A DNA stretch of 64,000 nt. Source: Odontesthes bonariensis. Lineage: Eukaryota; Chordata; Actinopteri; Atheriniformes; Atherinopsidae. Within the stretch, counting starts at the first letter, position 1; each line of letters begins with the position of its first letter. Position numbers and translations under genes: made by a program. The stretch spans positions 5,213,036-5,277,035 of the forward strand of contig NC_134524.1 of NCBI RefSeq assembly GCF_027942865.1. The letters are read 5' to 3'. The notes below the pieces were generated by a model that saw only the letters and a program-made list of their open reading frames with translations, was not told where the DNA came from and searched no databases. Shown here in pieces: positions 28,121 through 39,700 of the stretch.

Positions 28121-28476
28121 ATTAGCCCAGTAGCATGCTCACTATGCTCACTAAGCAGTTGTTGTGCTGTCCTGTGGTTTAAGGTCACCTGTGTATTATA
28201 TGAGATTGCTGCTGCTTGTGTTTTTTTGTTTTTTTTGTTTGTGTGTTTGTTCTCTGCTTGTCTGCTTCCAGGTGCTCCTGGTGCTTCTAAGGTTGGATTC
28301 CCCACAAAAGCCGTGAATCGTCTTCAGTTTTGTTTTTACAGGTGTAGCAGCTGGTTGTCGGATTTTTAATTGTTTTCTATGATTGTTTCTTCATGTTCCT
28401 GTTCTTTTTTTCTCTTCTTCGCTTTCCCTCCCTCTCTCTGTCCCCCGGTTCGGCACTAATGTCACATCATGTTAAT
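27572..28476. repeat. GC-rich dispersed repeat with (CA)n
   Basis: About 450 bp of very GC-rich sequence (27590-28010), a (CA)n run at 28081-28119, then mixed sequence to about 28476. It interrupts the LINE tail at the end of the inverted arm, so it is an insertion. Open frames here look compositional. Family not recognised. Confidence 0.5.
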
Positions 28477-29047
28477 TGTAACAAAAATAAATAAATAAAA
28501 ATGAGGAGTTAATGGGCATCAAGGGGAGCTTTACATTCATAAAGCTTCCCTTGGCATAGCAAATGTGTTTAGCATAAACGGTAGTCAGATTACAATTCTG
28601 CTGCCATAATGCTGGACAGGACAAGGGTAAAAACAAAAAAAAAACAAGGTTAACAAAAGGCGCGGCTGAGCCGGATGACAAAACTAAGCTGTGGGAAATA
28701 AAACATGACTAAGGCAAGGCAAAACAAAGAACATGGCTTGGTAAATGATGAAATAACTTAGCTTGGTTAGTCGTGGCATGAAGGGTGAAAAACGGAGAAA
28801 GGAAATCACAAACTGAAAGGGGAGCCTGGAAACTAAATACTGAACTGGGAGTGATTGATAAATGAGTGCAGCTGGGGACAATGAATACAGGTGACATGAG
28901 TGAAACTTATGACCTGAACGTGGGAGGTGAGGGAAAAACAATGGCAAAACTAAAACATGACAAAACTTAACTAAGCATGGACTTAAAAACTAACAAATGA
29001 TAAAAACACAAAACTAAAAACATGTGGAAAACCCCATGAACGTGACA
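28477..29047 (-). mobile_element. Possible solo LTR
   Basis: 571 bp beginning TGTAAC and ending GTGACA, with LTR-like composition when read on the minus strand. No target duplication is found, so this is tentative. Confidence 0.3.
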
Positions 29048-29066
29048 GAGCCCTGGCTCTGGCGCT

Positions 29067-29621
29067 TTGGGCGCTAACTCTGTGGACTCTATGGCTGCTA
29101 GCTCTGTGGACTCTATGGCTGCTAGCTCTGTGGACTCCATGGGCGCTAACTCTGTGGACTATGTGGCTGCTAGCTCTGTGGACTCTATGGGCGCTAGCTC
29201 CGTGGACTCTATGGGCGCTAACTCCGTGGACTCTATGGGCGCTAGCTCTGTGGACTCTATGGGCGCTAACTCTGTGGACTATATGGGCGCTAACTCCGTG
29301 GACTCTATGGGCGCTAGCTCTGTGGACTCTATGGGCGCTAACTCTGTGGACTATATGGGCGCTAACTCTGTGGACTATATGGCTGCTAGCTCTGTGGACT
29401 CTATGGCCGCTAGTTCTGTGGACTATATGGGCGCTAGCTCTGTGGACTCTATGGGCGCTAGCTCTGTGGACTCTATGGCCGCTAGCTCTGTGGACTATAT
29501 GGGCGCTAGCTCTGTGGACTACATGGCTGCTAGTTCTGTGGACTATATGGCTGCTGGCTCTGTGGACTCTATGGCTGCTAGCTCTGTGGACTCTATGGGC
29601 GCTAACTCTGTGGACTATATG
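29067..29621. repeat. Minisatellite, 24-bp unit, part 1 (about 23 copies)
   Basis: Unit core GGCGCTAGCTCTGTGGACT with variants (GGCTGC, GGCCGC, CTAAC, TATATG). It is one half of an array split by the element at 29622-29988. Confidence 0.95.
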
Positions 29622-29988
29622 CAGACATCCCAAGTCTCCCGGAAGGTCCGGGAGTCTCCCTGATATTGATAGTTAATCACGGATGCCTGCGAGTCGGATA
29701 AAATATCCCGGATTTTAGACTATTCGAGGGAGTTTTTTTTTTTTTTTTTTTCAATGCAAGTGAGAGCGTGCAGGCAATAAAATAAATCGTGCACCATGCG
29801 CGTTTCGACTGCGTGGGCACGAGAGAGAGAGTGGTGTGGGGAGAGGTTGCTTGTGAAACCTGTCTGTCCAAAGCGACGCTCTGTTCAACGAGCGTCCAGG
29901 GCGACTGCTTGTCAGAGGGCGGCGGGGGTGGGTGGGGTGGAGACTGAGTCATCTCCCTGAAATGAGTTTTTGGAACTTGGGATGTCTG
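29622..29988. mobile_element. TIR element (367 bp) inserted into the 24-bp array
   Basis: Inverted ends CAGACATCCCAAGT (29622) and ACTTGGGATGTCTG (ending 29988). Flanks repeat TATATG (29616-29621, 29989-29994), a 6-bp duplication lying in the array unit. No transposase. Superfamily not assigned. Confidence 0.8.
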
Positions 29989-29994
29989 TATATG

Positions 29995-30486
29995 GGCGCT
30001 AGCTCTGTGGACTATATGGCTGCTAGCTCTGTGGACTATATGGCTGCTAGCTCTGTGGACTCTATGGGCGCTAGCTCTGTGGACTCTATGCGCACTAACT
30101 CTGTGGACTCTATGGGCGCTAGCTCTGTGGACTCTATGGGCGCTAGCTCTGTGGACTCTATGCGCACTAACTCTGTGGACTCTATGGGCGCTAGCTCTGT
30201 GGACTCTATGCGCACTAACTCTGTGGACTCTATGGGCGCTAGCTCTGTGGACTCTATGGGCGCTAGCTCTGTGGACTCTAAGCGCACTAACTCTGTGGAC
30301 TCTATGGGCGCTAGCTCTGTGTACTCTATGGGCGCTAGCTCTGTGGACTCTATGGCTGCTAGCTCTGTGGATTCTTTGGCTGCTAGCTCTTTGGACTCCA
30401 TGGGCGCTAGCTCTGTGGACTCTTTGGCTGCTAGCTCTGTGGACTCTTTGGCTGCTAGCTCTATGGACTCTAGTGCTAGCTCTCTG
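29995..30486. repeat. Minisatellite, 24-bp unit, part 2 (about 20 copies)
   Basis: Same unit as part 1, but with its own variant CGCACTAAC interspersed regularly, which is absent from part 1. The last units decay into GCTAGCTCTCTGG. Confidence 0.95.
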
Positions 30487-30589
30487 GAAAGGGACTCTCT
30501 GGACTTTGATGCTGGAGAGGTGAGGGAGGATCTGTACAACGAGATTATTTTTTCTGGCTTTTTTAAACACTTGGCATAAAGACATAAAG

Positions 30590-30849
30590 GACAACGTACC
30601 TTTTGACTTTCTTCTCCTTCATTACTATGGTCGATCACTCATAGTCGATCCCCTATCGGATAGGGCCTATCCCACATAGGTCGAGACCCCCTAGTGGCCT
30701 GGCGAACTTCCGTTGTGTTTTTCTCTCTTGCATGGGTTTTGGCGTTTGCGTCACGTGTGCTCTGGTCATTTTTGCGATTGCCGCATTTTTCTCTTGCAGC
30801 GTTTTACTGTTGGATTTGTTTTGCCGTTTGCACGTGGTGGCCACCGTAG
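30590..30849 (+). mobile_element. 5'-truncated copy of the 46454-46850 element
   Basis: Matches about 46618-46850: the block GACAACGTACCTTTTGACTT and the right end with GGCCACCGTA. The left end is absent. Confidence 0.7.
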
Positions 30850-31283
30850 TAACACTCCTGTTGAAAATAAATTTGGAACACCCAGAATTTGCTTGTGCAC
30901 ACCCAATGTCTTTTTTCTGGCCACGCCAGTGTTGTGGGGTCTGGGCCCTGGTGTTTGGGAGCTGCTTCCTGCCCTGGGGAGGGTCTCGCCTGTGCCACAG
31001 GGGTCTGGGCCAGATACACCACATCATAAGTGGGTTGGTGGGGGCCCTGGTGTCCGCTCGGGTGCTCTGGAGCCTATGATGTGTCTGCAGGGTTGTTTGG
31101 GGGTGGCTGTGGTGGAAGAGCGGGCCAAAATTCCTCCACATCGATGTACTGATACCTTCACTCCAGCGCTGTTGACAGGTCAGAAGTTCATCACATATAA
31201 AAGGACACTTCAGGGTCAACAGAGTTCAAATAATAACCAAGAATGGGGAAATATTCTGATGACAGTTGGCCGTCAAAGTTAGA
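30850..31283. other. Non-coding, GC-rich, unrecognised
   Basis: A G-rich dispersed-repeat-like stretch with no conserved frame, ending where the lectin gene 2 upstream homology begins (31284). Confidence 0.4.
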
Positions 31284-31459
31284 ACTTTTCTTTTCTCATA
31301 AAGTGATGTGTTGAAAGAATGTTGGATGCAACACAGTGTGAACTCTGAGTATCATCATTTAATATGTCACCATGATTCGACTTTCTGAATGTGTCTACGT
31401 GCAGTCGGCGTGGATGTACCTAGTTCCTCATTTTGTGAAGATGGAAAGATAATAAACCG

Positions 31460-31466
31460 TATTTAA
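31460..31466 (+). promoter_or_regulatory. Candidate TATA-like box of lectin gene 2
   Basis: TATTTAA about 190 bp upstream of the ATG, conserved with gene 1. Confidence 0.4.
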
Positions 31467-31657
31467 GAGCTGCTCTTTGACAGTTCGTTACAAAGCTGAA
31501 GCCGCAGGCTGACACTGAATATCAGAAGAGACGGTTTGTATCTTTCATTGGACTGAGAGTCACAGCTGGCTGTCCGTTTGACACATAGACGTTATAACAT
31601 TACTGTCTGTCTTTATTCAAGGTCTCATCATCATCTTGAAGCTGCACCATCTCCACC

Positions 31658-31721
31658 ATGAGGATGCTGACTTTGCCTTTGCTTTTCTGTGTGATGATGG
31701 CTCTCACCAGAAGTTGCTCCG
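31658..31721 (+). CDS. Lectin gene 2, exon 1 (signal peptide)
   Basis: 21 codons plus one base; donor GTAAGT. Differs from gene 1 by Ile3Met and Gly20Cys. Confidence 0.85.
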
Positions 31722-34712
31722 GTAAGTGTGCGTTTCTACAAGAACTTGGAAAAAAATACAGAGAGTTTAATACACACAGTGGTGTGGCGGTTGGCACCGT
31801 CGCCTCACAGCAAGAGGCTTCCAGGTTTGATTCCCAGCTGGGGCCTTTCTGTGTGGTTTGCATGTTCTCTCTGTGCATGTGTGGGTTCTCTCTGGGTAAA
31901 TGGATGGATGGAAGAAAAAACTAGGGAAGGAAAAAATGTTTATAGCAGAGATCTGAAATGTCTTCCCAGAGTGAGACATAGAACAGGCACAAGCATTAGT
32001 GCATTTATGAAATGGATATAAATGTATTATATCAGCAGATACAGCAGGTTAGGGAATAAAAATGCATTCTTAAGCGATATGTTGATGTGTATTTATTCAC
32101 TTTTTAAGGAGAGAGTCATGTTTTCAAGAGGGAAGCATGTAACCCGGGTTGGACTAGCATCAATGGCCGCTGTTTCATCTACATTCCAAGACCCAGGACT
32201 TGGGCTCAAGCTCAGGTAACATGAGCAATTTCTTGTACTGTGCTGAATTATTATTATTATTAATTATTGTACTAATTCCATTCAGAACGTTTTAGCAGCT
32301 GTTTTTAACCAACAAAGTACAGTTAGTTACAGTTATTTCATATTACTCTTATTTATTAGTTTAAATCAATTCAAACTTGATTCTTCAAGGTAAAGTTGAT
32401 CTCATTAACATCCACAATGGAACAAGAGTAAAGCATCTCAAATCTTCACCATTAGCCTGAAATCATTTCAAAATGGACACTTGGGGCCATTGAGCCGCTG
32501 TGCTGCCGGTGGTGAGAGACACAGGAGAAAAAAAGTGTCACCAACTGAGTTTAGGGTTACGACAGACGGGCTAGGACCAGTAGTCACAGGATGGGGACCC
32601 TGATGGGTCTCCATACACACACAGGAGGTCAAAATATATACATAGTTTTATTTTTTTCCCTCTCTTTTTGTAGAGAAACTGTATCTCTTTGGGGGGAAAT
32701 CTGGCATCTGTCCACAGCGCTCAGGAGTACCATGACATTCAAAGGCTTATCCTGAAAGGCTCTCATGCGTCCAAGCAAACATGGATTGGAGGCTCTGATG
32801 CACAAGAGGTATATAATTCACCTGCACAAGATCAGAGTGTTATTCTAAATAATATTAATAAAATTCAGACGGTATTCTGCACTGATGTCACTGATGTCCT
32901 CTAGAACGGTGTTTGGCTTTGGGCTGATGGTTCATCCTTCGGATATTCTCACTGGTGCAAAGGAGAGCCTAATAATGCTGGTGGATGGCAGCACTGCTTG
33001 CAAATGAATTATTCAGGTAAAAATTATTTCCAAATGTAAAAGCAATGAATAATTTGTGAGTGTAAATTTTTTAATCTGCTGTTATAGTTTGAATAGATGA
33101 CAATTAATATAACTTCTATATCATAATTAATTTTAAATGCAACTCTAAGGCATATTTTGTCAGGTTGTAAGGTTAGTCTCTTTTCGTCTGAGGGACTCTT
33201 TTGTCCTTCTGGCTGTACGGAATCTGAACGGAATCTGAACTCGCTTCCTGCTCTACCCCCCTCCCCCTTCTGCCCGCCACCCCTCGGTCTTCCTGATCAC
33301 CCCAAACCCCCCTCCCACACTGGGTCTTTTAAGAACTGGCATGCACTATAATACCCCTATTAGGACCCACCATCCTTTCAAGACTTAATTTTAGCATAGT
33401 TATGCATTGACCACTTTAGCCAGCCTTAAGCTATTTTACAAATTTCTTGCACCTTAATCCACAAAATTTTATACTGGTATTATTGCAATATTGTCTAACC
33501 GTTATAACCTCCATATACTACCTCCTTATTCCTCCATGAGAGGAACGCACAGTCCATATTGTCTTAAGTGTTTGGTGTCCAAATAGTCTTATGTATGTCT
33601 TTTCTTATTTTAGTGCCTTATTTTGGATATTTTATTTATTTAGCTTAGATGTTCTTAGTGTTTGTATACATGTCTCTTTTTAGCTACAGCCTTGGTAGGA
33701 GAGTAACGTAATTTCAATCCTTGTATGTCCGGTACATAAATATATATATATATATACATATGGAAGTAGGCTGTAGAAGATCTGTTGCAAAGTCTGTTGT
33801 CTCATTGTTGAGGGAGCTGGGTGTAAGTGGACAGAGTGTGAGGAAAGTAGTGAAGGAAGTGTCAGATGAGGCAGTAAAGTCCAGTCAGTGGATTTGGATA
33901 AGAAGAAGCAATAGTAGCTGGGGGCCCAGCAGGGGGAGCACTTAGGGTAAACAGACTTTTGGAAGAAGCAAAGAAGAAATTTCAGGATATTTAGGTGGAG
34001 GGTGGGGCCCGTGTGCACCTTCTGAAACCAGGCGGCCATTTTAGGTGAGTTGGCTTGTATGGCTTTGTTTTTGCTGGAATTTGTAGTGGTTGTAGGACTG
34101 TTTAGGTGAGTTTGTCTGCTGAATCTGCTAGTGTGTCTTGTCCTGCCTCCACCTCTGGCACCCTCTATACTTTCATTACCCCCTACCCGAACCAGGGTTT
34201 TCATCCCCACCCCGCTGTGACTGGTGTGCAGTTGGTGAGAGGCTGGGGTAGATTATGGTTGTAAAAAAAAGAAAATAAGATGGTTGTTGTGGTGTGAGGA
34301 GCAGTGATGGCTGGCATTAGGGGAGTGACTCTGGGACGCCAGTGATCACCGTCTAGCCTCCTGGAGGTTGATGAAAGGAGGTTCCCACCTGATGACCCCA
34401 ATAACATGTTTGTTGGCACTGCTCACTGATCCATACAGGGAGTAAAGGGAATTATTCACTGAATCTGGTCCATTTTTTCTTGAGCACAAGTTTCTTGTGT
34501 TTACCTTAAATAACATTGCGTGTTAATTGGAGCTAACGCTGTTTCTCTCTAAATAAACTACATAGATAATGCCCTCATCAGTGTAAATGTTCAGGGTTCA
34601 GTTCTTTTACCTCTAGCTAACTACCATGTCTTTGGTACTTACAGGTTCCAAGTGCTGGGATGATCAAACTTGTAACGTCCGCCTTCCATCTGTCTGTTCC
34701 ACCAGAAAGTGA
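31658..34712 (+). CDS. C-type lectin gene 2 (five exons, 161 aa)
   Basis: Exons: 31658-31721, 32109-32215, 32674-32808, 32905-33016, 34645-34712 (stop TGA). GT-AG junctions and phases are identical to gene 1. Signal peptide, then one CTLD with all expected cysteines, including the GRCF cysteine lost in gene 1, WIGGSD, EPN in WCKGEPNN, and CWDDQTC. Predicted secreted Ca2+-dependent lectin of the small fish nattectin-like type; the mannose-type site is inferred from EPN. The extra Cys in the signal region (SCSG) should be removed with the signal peptide. Intron 4 carries an extra repeat (33138-34507). This looks like the intact member of the pair. Confidence 0.85.
31772..31912 (+). repeat. SINE-like repeat in intron 1, orthologous to 3636-3777
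   Basis: Same position and boundaries as in gene 1, so it was present before the gene duplication. Confidence 0.55.
32109..32215 (+). CDS. Lectin gene 2, exon 2
   Basis: CNPGWTSINGRCF followed by IYIPRPRTWAQAQ; retains both long-form CTLD cysteines. Donor GTAACA. Confidence 0.85.
32674..32808 (+). CDS. Lectin gene 2, exon 3
   Basis: 45 codons; NCISLGGNLASVHS through WIGGSDAQE. Variation versus gene 1 is concentrated in the loop before WIGG. Confidence 0.85.
32905..33016 (+). CDS. Lectin gene 2, exon 4 (EPN site)
   Basis: NGVWLWADGSS then WCKGEPNNAGG; the Asp in WADGS is typical of CTLDs, whereas gene 1 has Asn. Confidence 0.85.
33138..34507. repeat. Dispersed repeat inserted in lectin gene 2 intron 4
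   Basis: About 1.37 kb absent from gene 1, whose flanks align directly across it (AATTTTAA before, TAACATTG after). A TTAAA at both borders may be a short target duplication. Part (about 33405-33925) recurs inverted at 1-1560. It includes an AT microsatellite (33740-33760) and purine-rich sequence. No intact frame; LINE origin suspected. Confidence 0.6.
34645..34712 (+). CDS. Lectin gene 2, exon 5
   Basis: KCWDDQTC then LPSVCSTRK and TGA. Acceptor TACTTACAG is shared with gene 1. Confidence 0.85.
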
Positions 34713-35060
34713 TGATTCCTGGCTGACTTTCCAGCATAAAGGAGTTTCTTTATTGATATTTAGCATATTAATTTCTTTTCTTTCTATCTAATGTTGCTAA
34801 AAGAACGAACGGACGAGTGCTGAATGGTCTTTTAGGTCTTGTGGCTTTTATAAGATCGGACTGAATGTGTTATGGAAAGAACTTTCTCCTGCAAAATCAC
34901 CCTTTTTCCTTCCTTTTTGCAAAATTAAAACGCTTAAGCATTCAAATAAGCTTGTCTGTGAGTTTATTATACTTCTTATTTTATTGGTATCATTTACATC
35001 CTTTATCAGAAGCACAGCTGATGTAAAATTACTCTTTACTAGGTAATATTAGGGCTGGGA
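34713..35060 (+). repeat. Duplicated 3' flank of lectin gene 2
   Basis: Matches 22318-22690 closely. Non-coding. Confidence 0.7.
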
Positions 35061-35204
35061 ATCTTTGGATGCTGACACACTGTGTAACTTCACATGTGGG
35101 TATGCTTAAGCTGAAAGACACAAAACATGCAACAACATGAAGGGAAACACGAGGGCCTCCATTAAGATTATAATAAAAACCAGAAACAAAATTAAAGTAA
35201 AAAC

Positions 35205-35888
35205 TAGGGATGGGCAACGATTAAAATATTGAATCTAATTAATCACATGATTTCGCTGATTAATCGCATTTGTACGCAAAATCGAAAAATGAATCCAAAA
35301 GTAGTGTATAGCTTTTAGCATTTAGTTTTATTTTAAATGTGCTGCCATATGAATGAAAGTGCCATAACATTTGTTGTGCAAACACACTTTTAACATCAGC
35401 ATCTTTCTGTAGTTTTTATGTAGAAGCCTCGCTCCACTGTCTGTTTCCTTGAATGACTTGCTGCTATCAGTTGTGTGTTTTGCCTTTAAGTGATATTTTA
35501 GACTGGAACTACTACACTGAGAAGACAATTCAACTTGGCAGAGTTTACAGATGACTTTGGTTCTGTCGACTCCGCCGTCTGGAAGAACTTTAAAATGAAA
35601 ATGGCCGAGTAAAAGTTCCGTGCCCTTCTCCATGTTTGGTGGATCCGCCGATTACTTTCTTTTCCGGTTCCACAGCAGACAGCAGCAGACTTTTACAAAA
35701 TAAAAGCCTGTGAGCGACAGACTTTTACAAAATAAAAGCCTAAAAAAATGTTTTTATAAAAATGATAATTATTTAAAATACAAATATATAAATAAATAAA
35801 ACATGCGTTAATGCGAGATAAAATATTTATCTGTGTTAAATAATTAGGGAGTTAACGCGATAAAAACGAGTTAACTTGCCCAGCCCTA
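35205..35888 (-). mobile_element. hAT-derived element with intact BED-finger frame, copy 2
   Basis: Same family as 20932-21595, opposite orientation; ends TAGGGATGGGC and GCCCAGCCCTA. Flanks share TAAAAA (imperfect 8-bp duplication). It carries the frame listed next. Confidence 0.75.
35328..35633 (-). CDS. BED-type zinc-finger protein fragment of a hAT transposase (101 aa)
   Basis: Frame of 101 codons starting MEKGTELLLG. It has a BED finger: CKLC, about 16 residues, then YHLKAKH (CX2C ... HX4H), about residues 30-56. Full hAT transposases run to about 600 aa with a dimerisation domain; here only the DNA-binding end remains, followed by unrelated C-terminal sequence and a stop. It could be a dead fragment, or a small DNA-binding peptide recognising its own element. 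Expression not shown. Confidence 0.45.
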   Translation of the reverse strand: MEKGTELLLGHFHFKVLPDGGVDRTKVICKLCQVELSSQCSSSSLKYHLKAKHTTDSSKSFKETDSGARLLHKNYRKMLMLKVCLHNKCYGTFIHMAAHLK

Positions 35889-36756
35889 TTAAAAATACTA
35901 ACAGGAAAATCGTATCTGCAAAATATCAATTTGTAAAAGTTATTTGAGCATATGCATATTTCTATCAGCAGGCTAAATTAAATAAGGAAATACGATTGCC
36001 CAACGTTATCTGTTAACATCTTTATCTTTATTTTGTTTGTGTGTGTTTCGTGTGTCTGAAACTGAAAATTCCTTTTTATGAATGACGTGAACCAAGTGAA
36101 AAACAGGAAATGTTTGACCCAGAATCAGTTTCCTCAGCCATAAACACACTCATTCACAAAGCTCACATGTTGGACGTGGTTGGAGTTGTTATCCTCGAAA
36201 CCAGACCTACTTTTTTCAAACATTTCCCAACATGGTCCCTGCTGAGTCTCTGGCCCTCTCGCAGCAGAATCTAGCAGAGGGTTGTGGGCCCAGTTTGACT
36301 AAAAACTGGTCGATCCAGTTGAGTCAATGAGGTCACCATGAGGTTTTCCATCACAGCATACTTCCAAACCTGAGCCACAAAGAAGGAAAGGAAACAGATT
36401 CCTCTGAACGTGACATTACAATTTACTTCAAACATTTACTAAAGGACAAGATTCTCTGTAGATATCACCATTATTATTCATTATGCACAAGAAGTCATCC
36501 TCCGTTTACTTTGCAAGACAGATTCTGTAATATTGTCCTCATGCTGTGATGCTGAAGCTTTGCAGATTGCAAATCTTTCCGCTTGCAGATCACTCTGGAG
36601 ACCCAATCAATCAAATTCTTTATGATCCAGTTTAACTAAATTCAGTAGAATCTAAAGTAGTCTAAGTCATACAATGCCAATTCATAAAAAGTTGCCCAGT
36701 GAAGGAAAATGGATCGCATACAATATTCTTTTGGATTAAACATTGGAGACAGAAAC
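35889..36756. other. Non-coding, nothing recognised
   Basis: Unique-looking AT-rich sequence without conserved frame between the hAT element and the 15-bp array. Confidence 0.5.
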
Positions 36757-39700
36757 GTCCAGAGAGCCAGAGCCCAGAGAGCCAGAGCCCGGAGAGCCAG
36801 AGCCCGGAGAGTCAGAGCCCGGAGAGCCAGAGCCCAGAGAACCAGAGCCCAGAGAGCCAGAGCCCGGAGAGCCAGAGCCCGGAGAGTCAGAGCCCGGAGA
36901 GCCAGAGCCCAGAGAGCCAGAGCCCGGAGAGCCAGAGCCCGGAGAGCCAGAGCCCGGAGAGCCAGAGCCCGGAGAGCCAGAGCCCAGAGAGCCAGAGCCC
37001 AGAGAGCCAGAGCCCAGAGAGCCAGAGCCCGGAGAGCCAGAGCCCAGAGAGCCAGAGCCCGGAGAGCCAGAGCCCAGAGAGCCAGAGCCCAGAGAGCCAG
37101 AGCCCGGAGAGCCAGAGCCCAGAGAGCCCAGAGAGCCAGAGCCCGGAGAGCCAGAGCCCAGAGAGCCAGAGCCCGGAGAGTCAGAGCCCGGAGAGCCAGA
37201 GCCCAGAGAGCCAGAGCCCAGAGAGCCAGAGCCCCGAGAGCCAGAGCCCCGAGAGCCAGAGCCCAGAGAACCAGAGCCCGGAGAGCCAGAGCCCCGAGAG
37301 CCAGAGCCCGGAGAACCAGAGCCCGGAGAGCCAGAGCCCGGAGAGCCAGAGCCCCGAGAGCCAGAGCCCGGAGAGCCAAAGCCCAGAGAACCAGAGCCCG
37401 GAGAGCCAGAGCCCAGAGAGCCAGAGCCCAGAGAACCAGAGCCCGGAGAGCCAGAGCCCGGAGAGCCAGAGCCCAGAGAGCCAGAGAGCCAGAGAGCCAG
37501 AGCCCGGAGAGCCAGAGCCCAGAGAGCCAGAGCCCAGAGAACCAGAGCCCGGAGAGCCAGAGCCCGGAGAGCCAGAGCCCAGAGAGCCAGAGCCCAGAGA
37601 GCCAGAGCCCGGAGAGCCAGAGCCCCGAGAGCCAGAGCCCCGAGAGCCAGAGCCCAGACAACCAGAGCCCGGAGAGCCAGAGCCCGGAGAGCCAGAGCCC
37701 CGAGAGCCAGAGCCCGGAGAGCCAGAGCCCCGAGAGCCAGAGCCCGGAGAGCCAGAGCCCAGAGAACCAGAGCCCGGAGAGCCAGAGCCCAGAGAGCCAG
37801 AGCCCAGAGAACCAGAGCCCGGAGAGCCAGAGCCCGGAGAGCCAGAGCCCAGAGAGCCAGAGAGCCAGAGAGCCAGAGCCCGGAGAGCCAGAGCCCAGAG
37901 AGCCAGAGCCCAGAGAACCAGAGCCCGGAGAGCCAGAGCCCAGAGAACCAGAGCCCGGAGAGCCAGAGCCCGGAGAGCCAGAGCCCGGAGAGCCAGAGCC
38001 CAGAGAGCCCAGAGAGCCAGAGCCCAGAGAACCAGAGCCCGGAGAGCCAGAGCCCGGAGAGCCAGAGCCCGGAGAGCCAGAGCCCAGAGAGCCCAGAGAG
38101 CCAGAGCCCGGAGAGTCAGAGCCCAGAGAGCCCAGAGAGCCAGAGCCCGGAGAGCCAGAGCCCAGAGAGCCAGAGCCCAGAGAGCCAGAGCCCAGAGAGC
38201 CCAGAGAGCCCAGAGAGCCAGAGCCCAGAGAGCCCAGAGAGCCCAGAGAGCCCAGAGAGCCAGAGCCCGGAGAGCCAGAGCCCAGAGAGCCAGAGCCCAG
38301 AGAACCAGAGCCCGGAGAGCCAGAGCCCGGAGAGCCAGAGCCCAGAGAGCCAGAGCCCGGAGAGCCAGAGCCCGGAGAGCCAGAGCCCAGAGAGCCAGAG
38401 CCCAGAGAGCCAGAGCCCGGAGAGCCAGAGCCCGGAGAGCCAGAGCCCGGAGAGCCAGAGCCCAGAGAGCCAGAGCCCCGAGAGCCAGAGCCCCGAGAGC
38501 CAGAGCCCAGAGAGCCAGAGCCCGGAGAGCCAGAGCCCAGAGAGCCAGAGCCCGGAGAGCCAGAGCCCCGAGAGCCAGAGCCCAGAGAGCCAGAGCCCGG
38601 AGAGCCAGAGGCCAGAGAGCCAGAGCCCGGAGAGCCAGAGCCCAGAGAGCCAGAGCCCGGAGAGCCAGAGCCCGGAGAGCCAGAGCCCAGAGAGCCAGAG
38701 CCCAGAGAGCCAAAGCCCGGAGAGCCAGAGCCCAGAGAGCCCAGAGAGCCAGAGCCCGGAGAGCCAGAGCCCAGAGAGCCAGAGCCCAGAGAGCCAGAGC
38801 CCGGAGAGCCAGAGCCCCGAGAGCCAGAGCCCCGAGAGCCAGGGCCCAGAGAACCAGAGCCCGGAGAGCCAGAGCCCGGAGAGCCAGAGCCCAGAGAGCC
38901 AGAGAGCCAGAGAGCCAGAGCCCGGAGAGCCATAGCCCAGAGAGCCAGAGCCCAGAGAACCAGAGCCCGGAGAGCCAGAGCCCGGAGAGTCAGAGCCCGG
39001 AGAGCCAGAGCCCAGAGAACCAGAGCCCAGAGAGCCAGAGCCCGGAGAGCCAGAGCCCGGAGAGTCAGAGCCCGGAGAGCCAGAGCCCAGAGAGCCAGAG
39101 CCCGGAGAGCCAGAGCCCCGAGAGCCAGAGCCCCGAGAGCCAGAGCCCAGAGAACCAGAGCCCAGAGAGCCAGAGCCCGGAGAGCCAGAGCCCCGAGAGC
39201 CAGAGCCCCGAGAGCCAGAGCCCAGAGAACCAGAGCCCCGAGAGCCAGAGCCCAGAGAACCAGAGCCCCGAGAGCCAGAGCCCCGAGAGCCAGAGCCCAG
39301 AGAACCAGAGCCCGGAGAGCCAGAGCCCAGAGAGCCAGAGAGCCAGAGAGCCAGAGCCCAGAGAACCAGAGCCCAGAGAGCCAGAGCCCAGAGAACCAGA
39401 GCCCAGAGAGCCCGGAGAGCCATAGCCCAGAGAGCCAGAGCCCAGAGAACCAGAGCCCGGAGAGCCAGAGCCCGGAGAGTCAGAGCCCGGAGAGCCAGAG
39501 CCCAGAGAACCAGAGCCCAGAGAGCCAGAGCCCGGAGAGCCAGAGCCCGGAGAGTCAGAGCCCGGAGAGCCAGAGCCCAGAGAGCCAGAGCCCGGAGAGC
39601 CAGAGCCCGGAGAGCCAGAGCCCAGAGAGCCAGAGCCCGGAGAGCCAGAGCCCAGAGAGCCAGAGCCCGGAGAGCCAGAGCCCAGAGAGCCAGAGCCCGG

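Noticed and set aside
28983..30594. Ser-Val-Asp-Ser-Met and Val-His-Arg-Ala-Ser repeat frames
   Set aside because: Frames of the 24-bp array on both strands, with a transposon in the middle; no domain outside the repeat.
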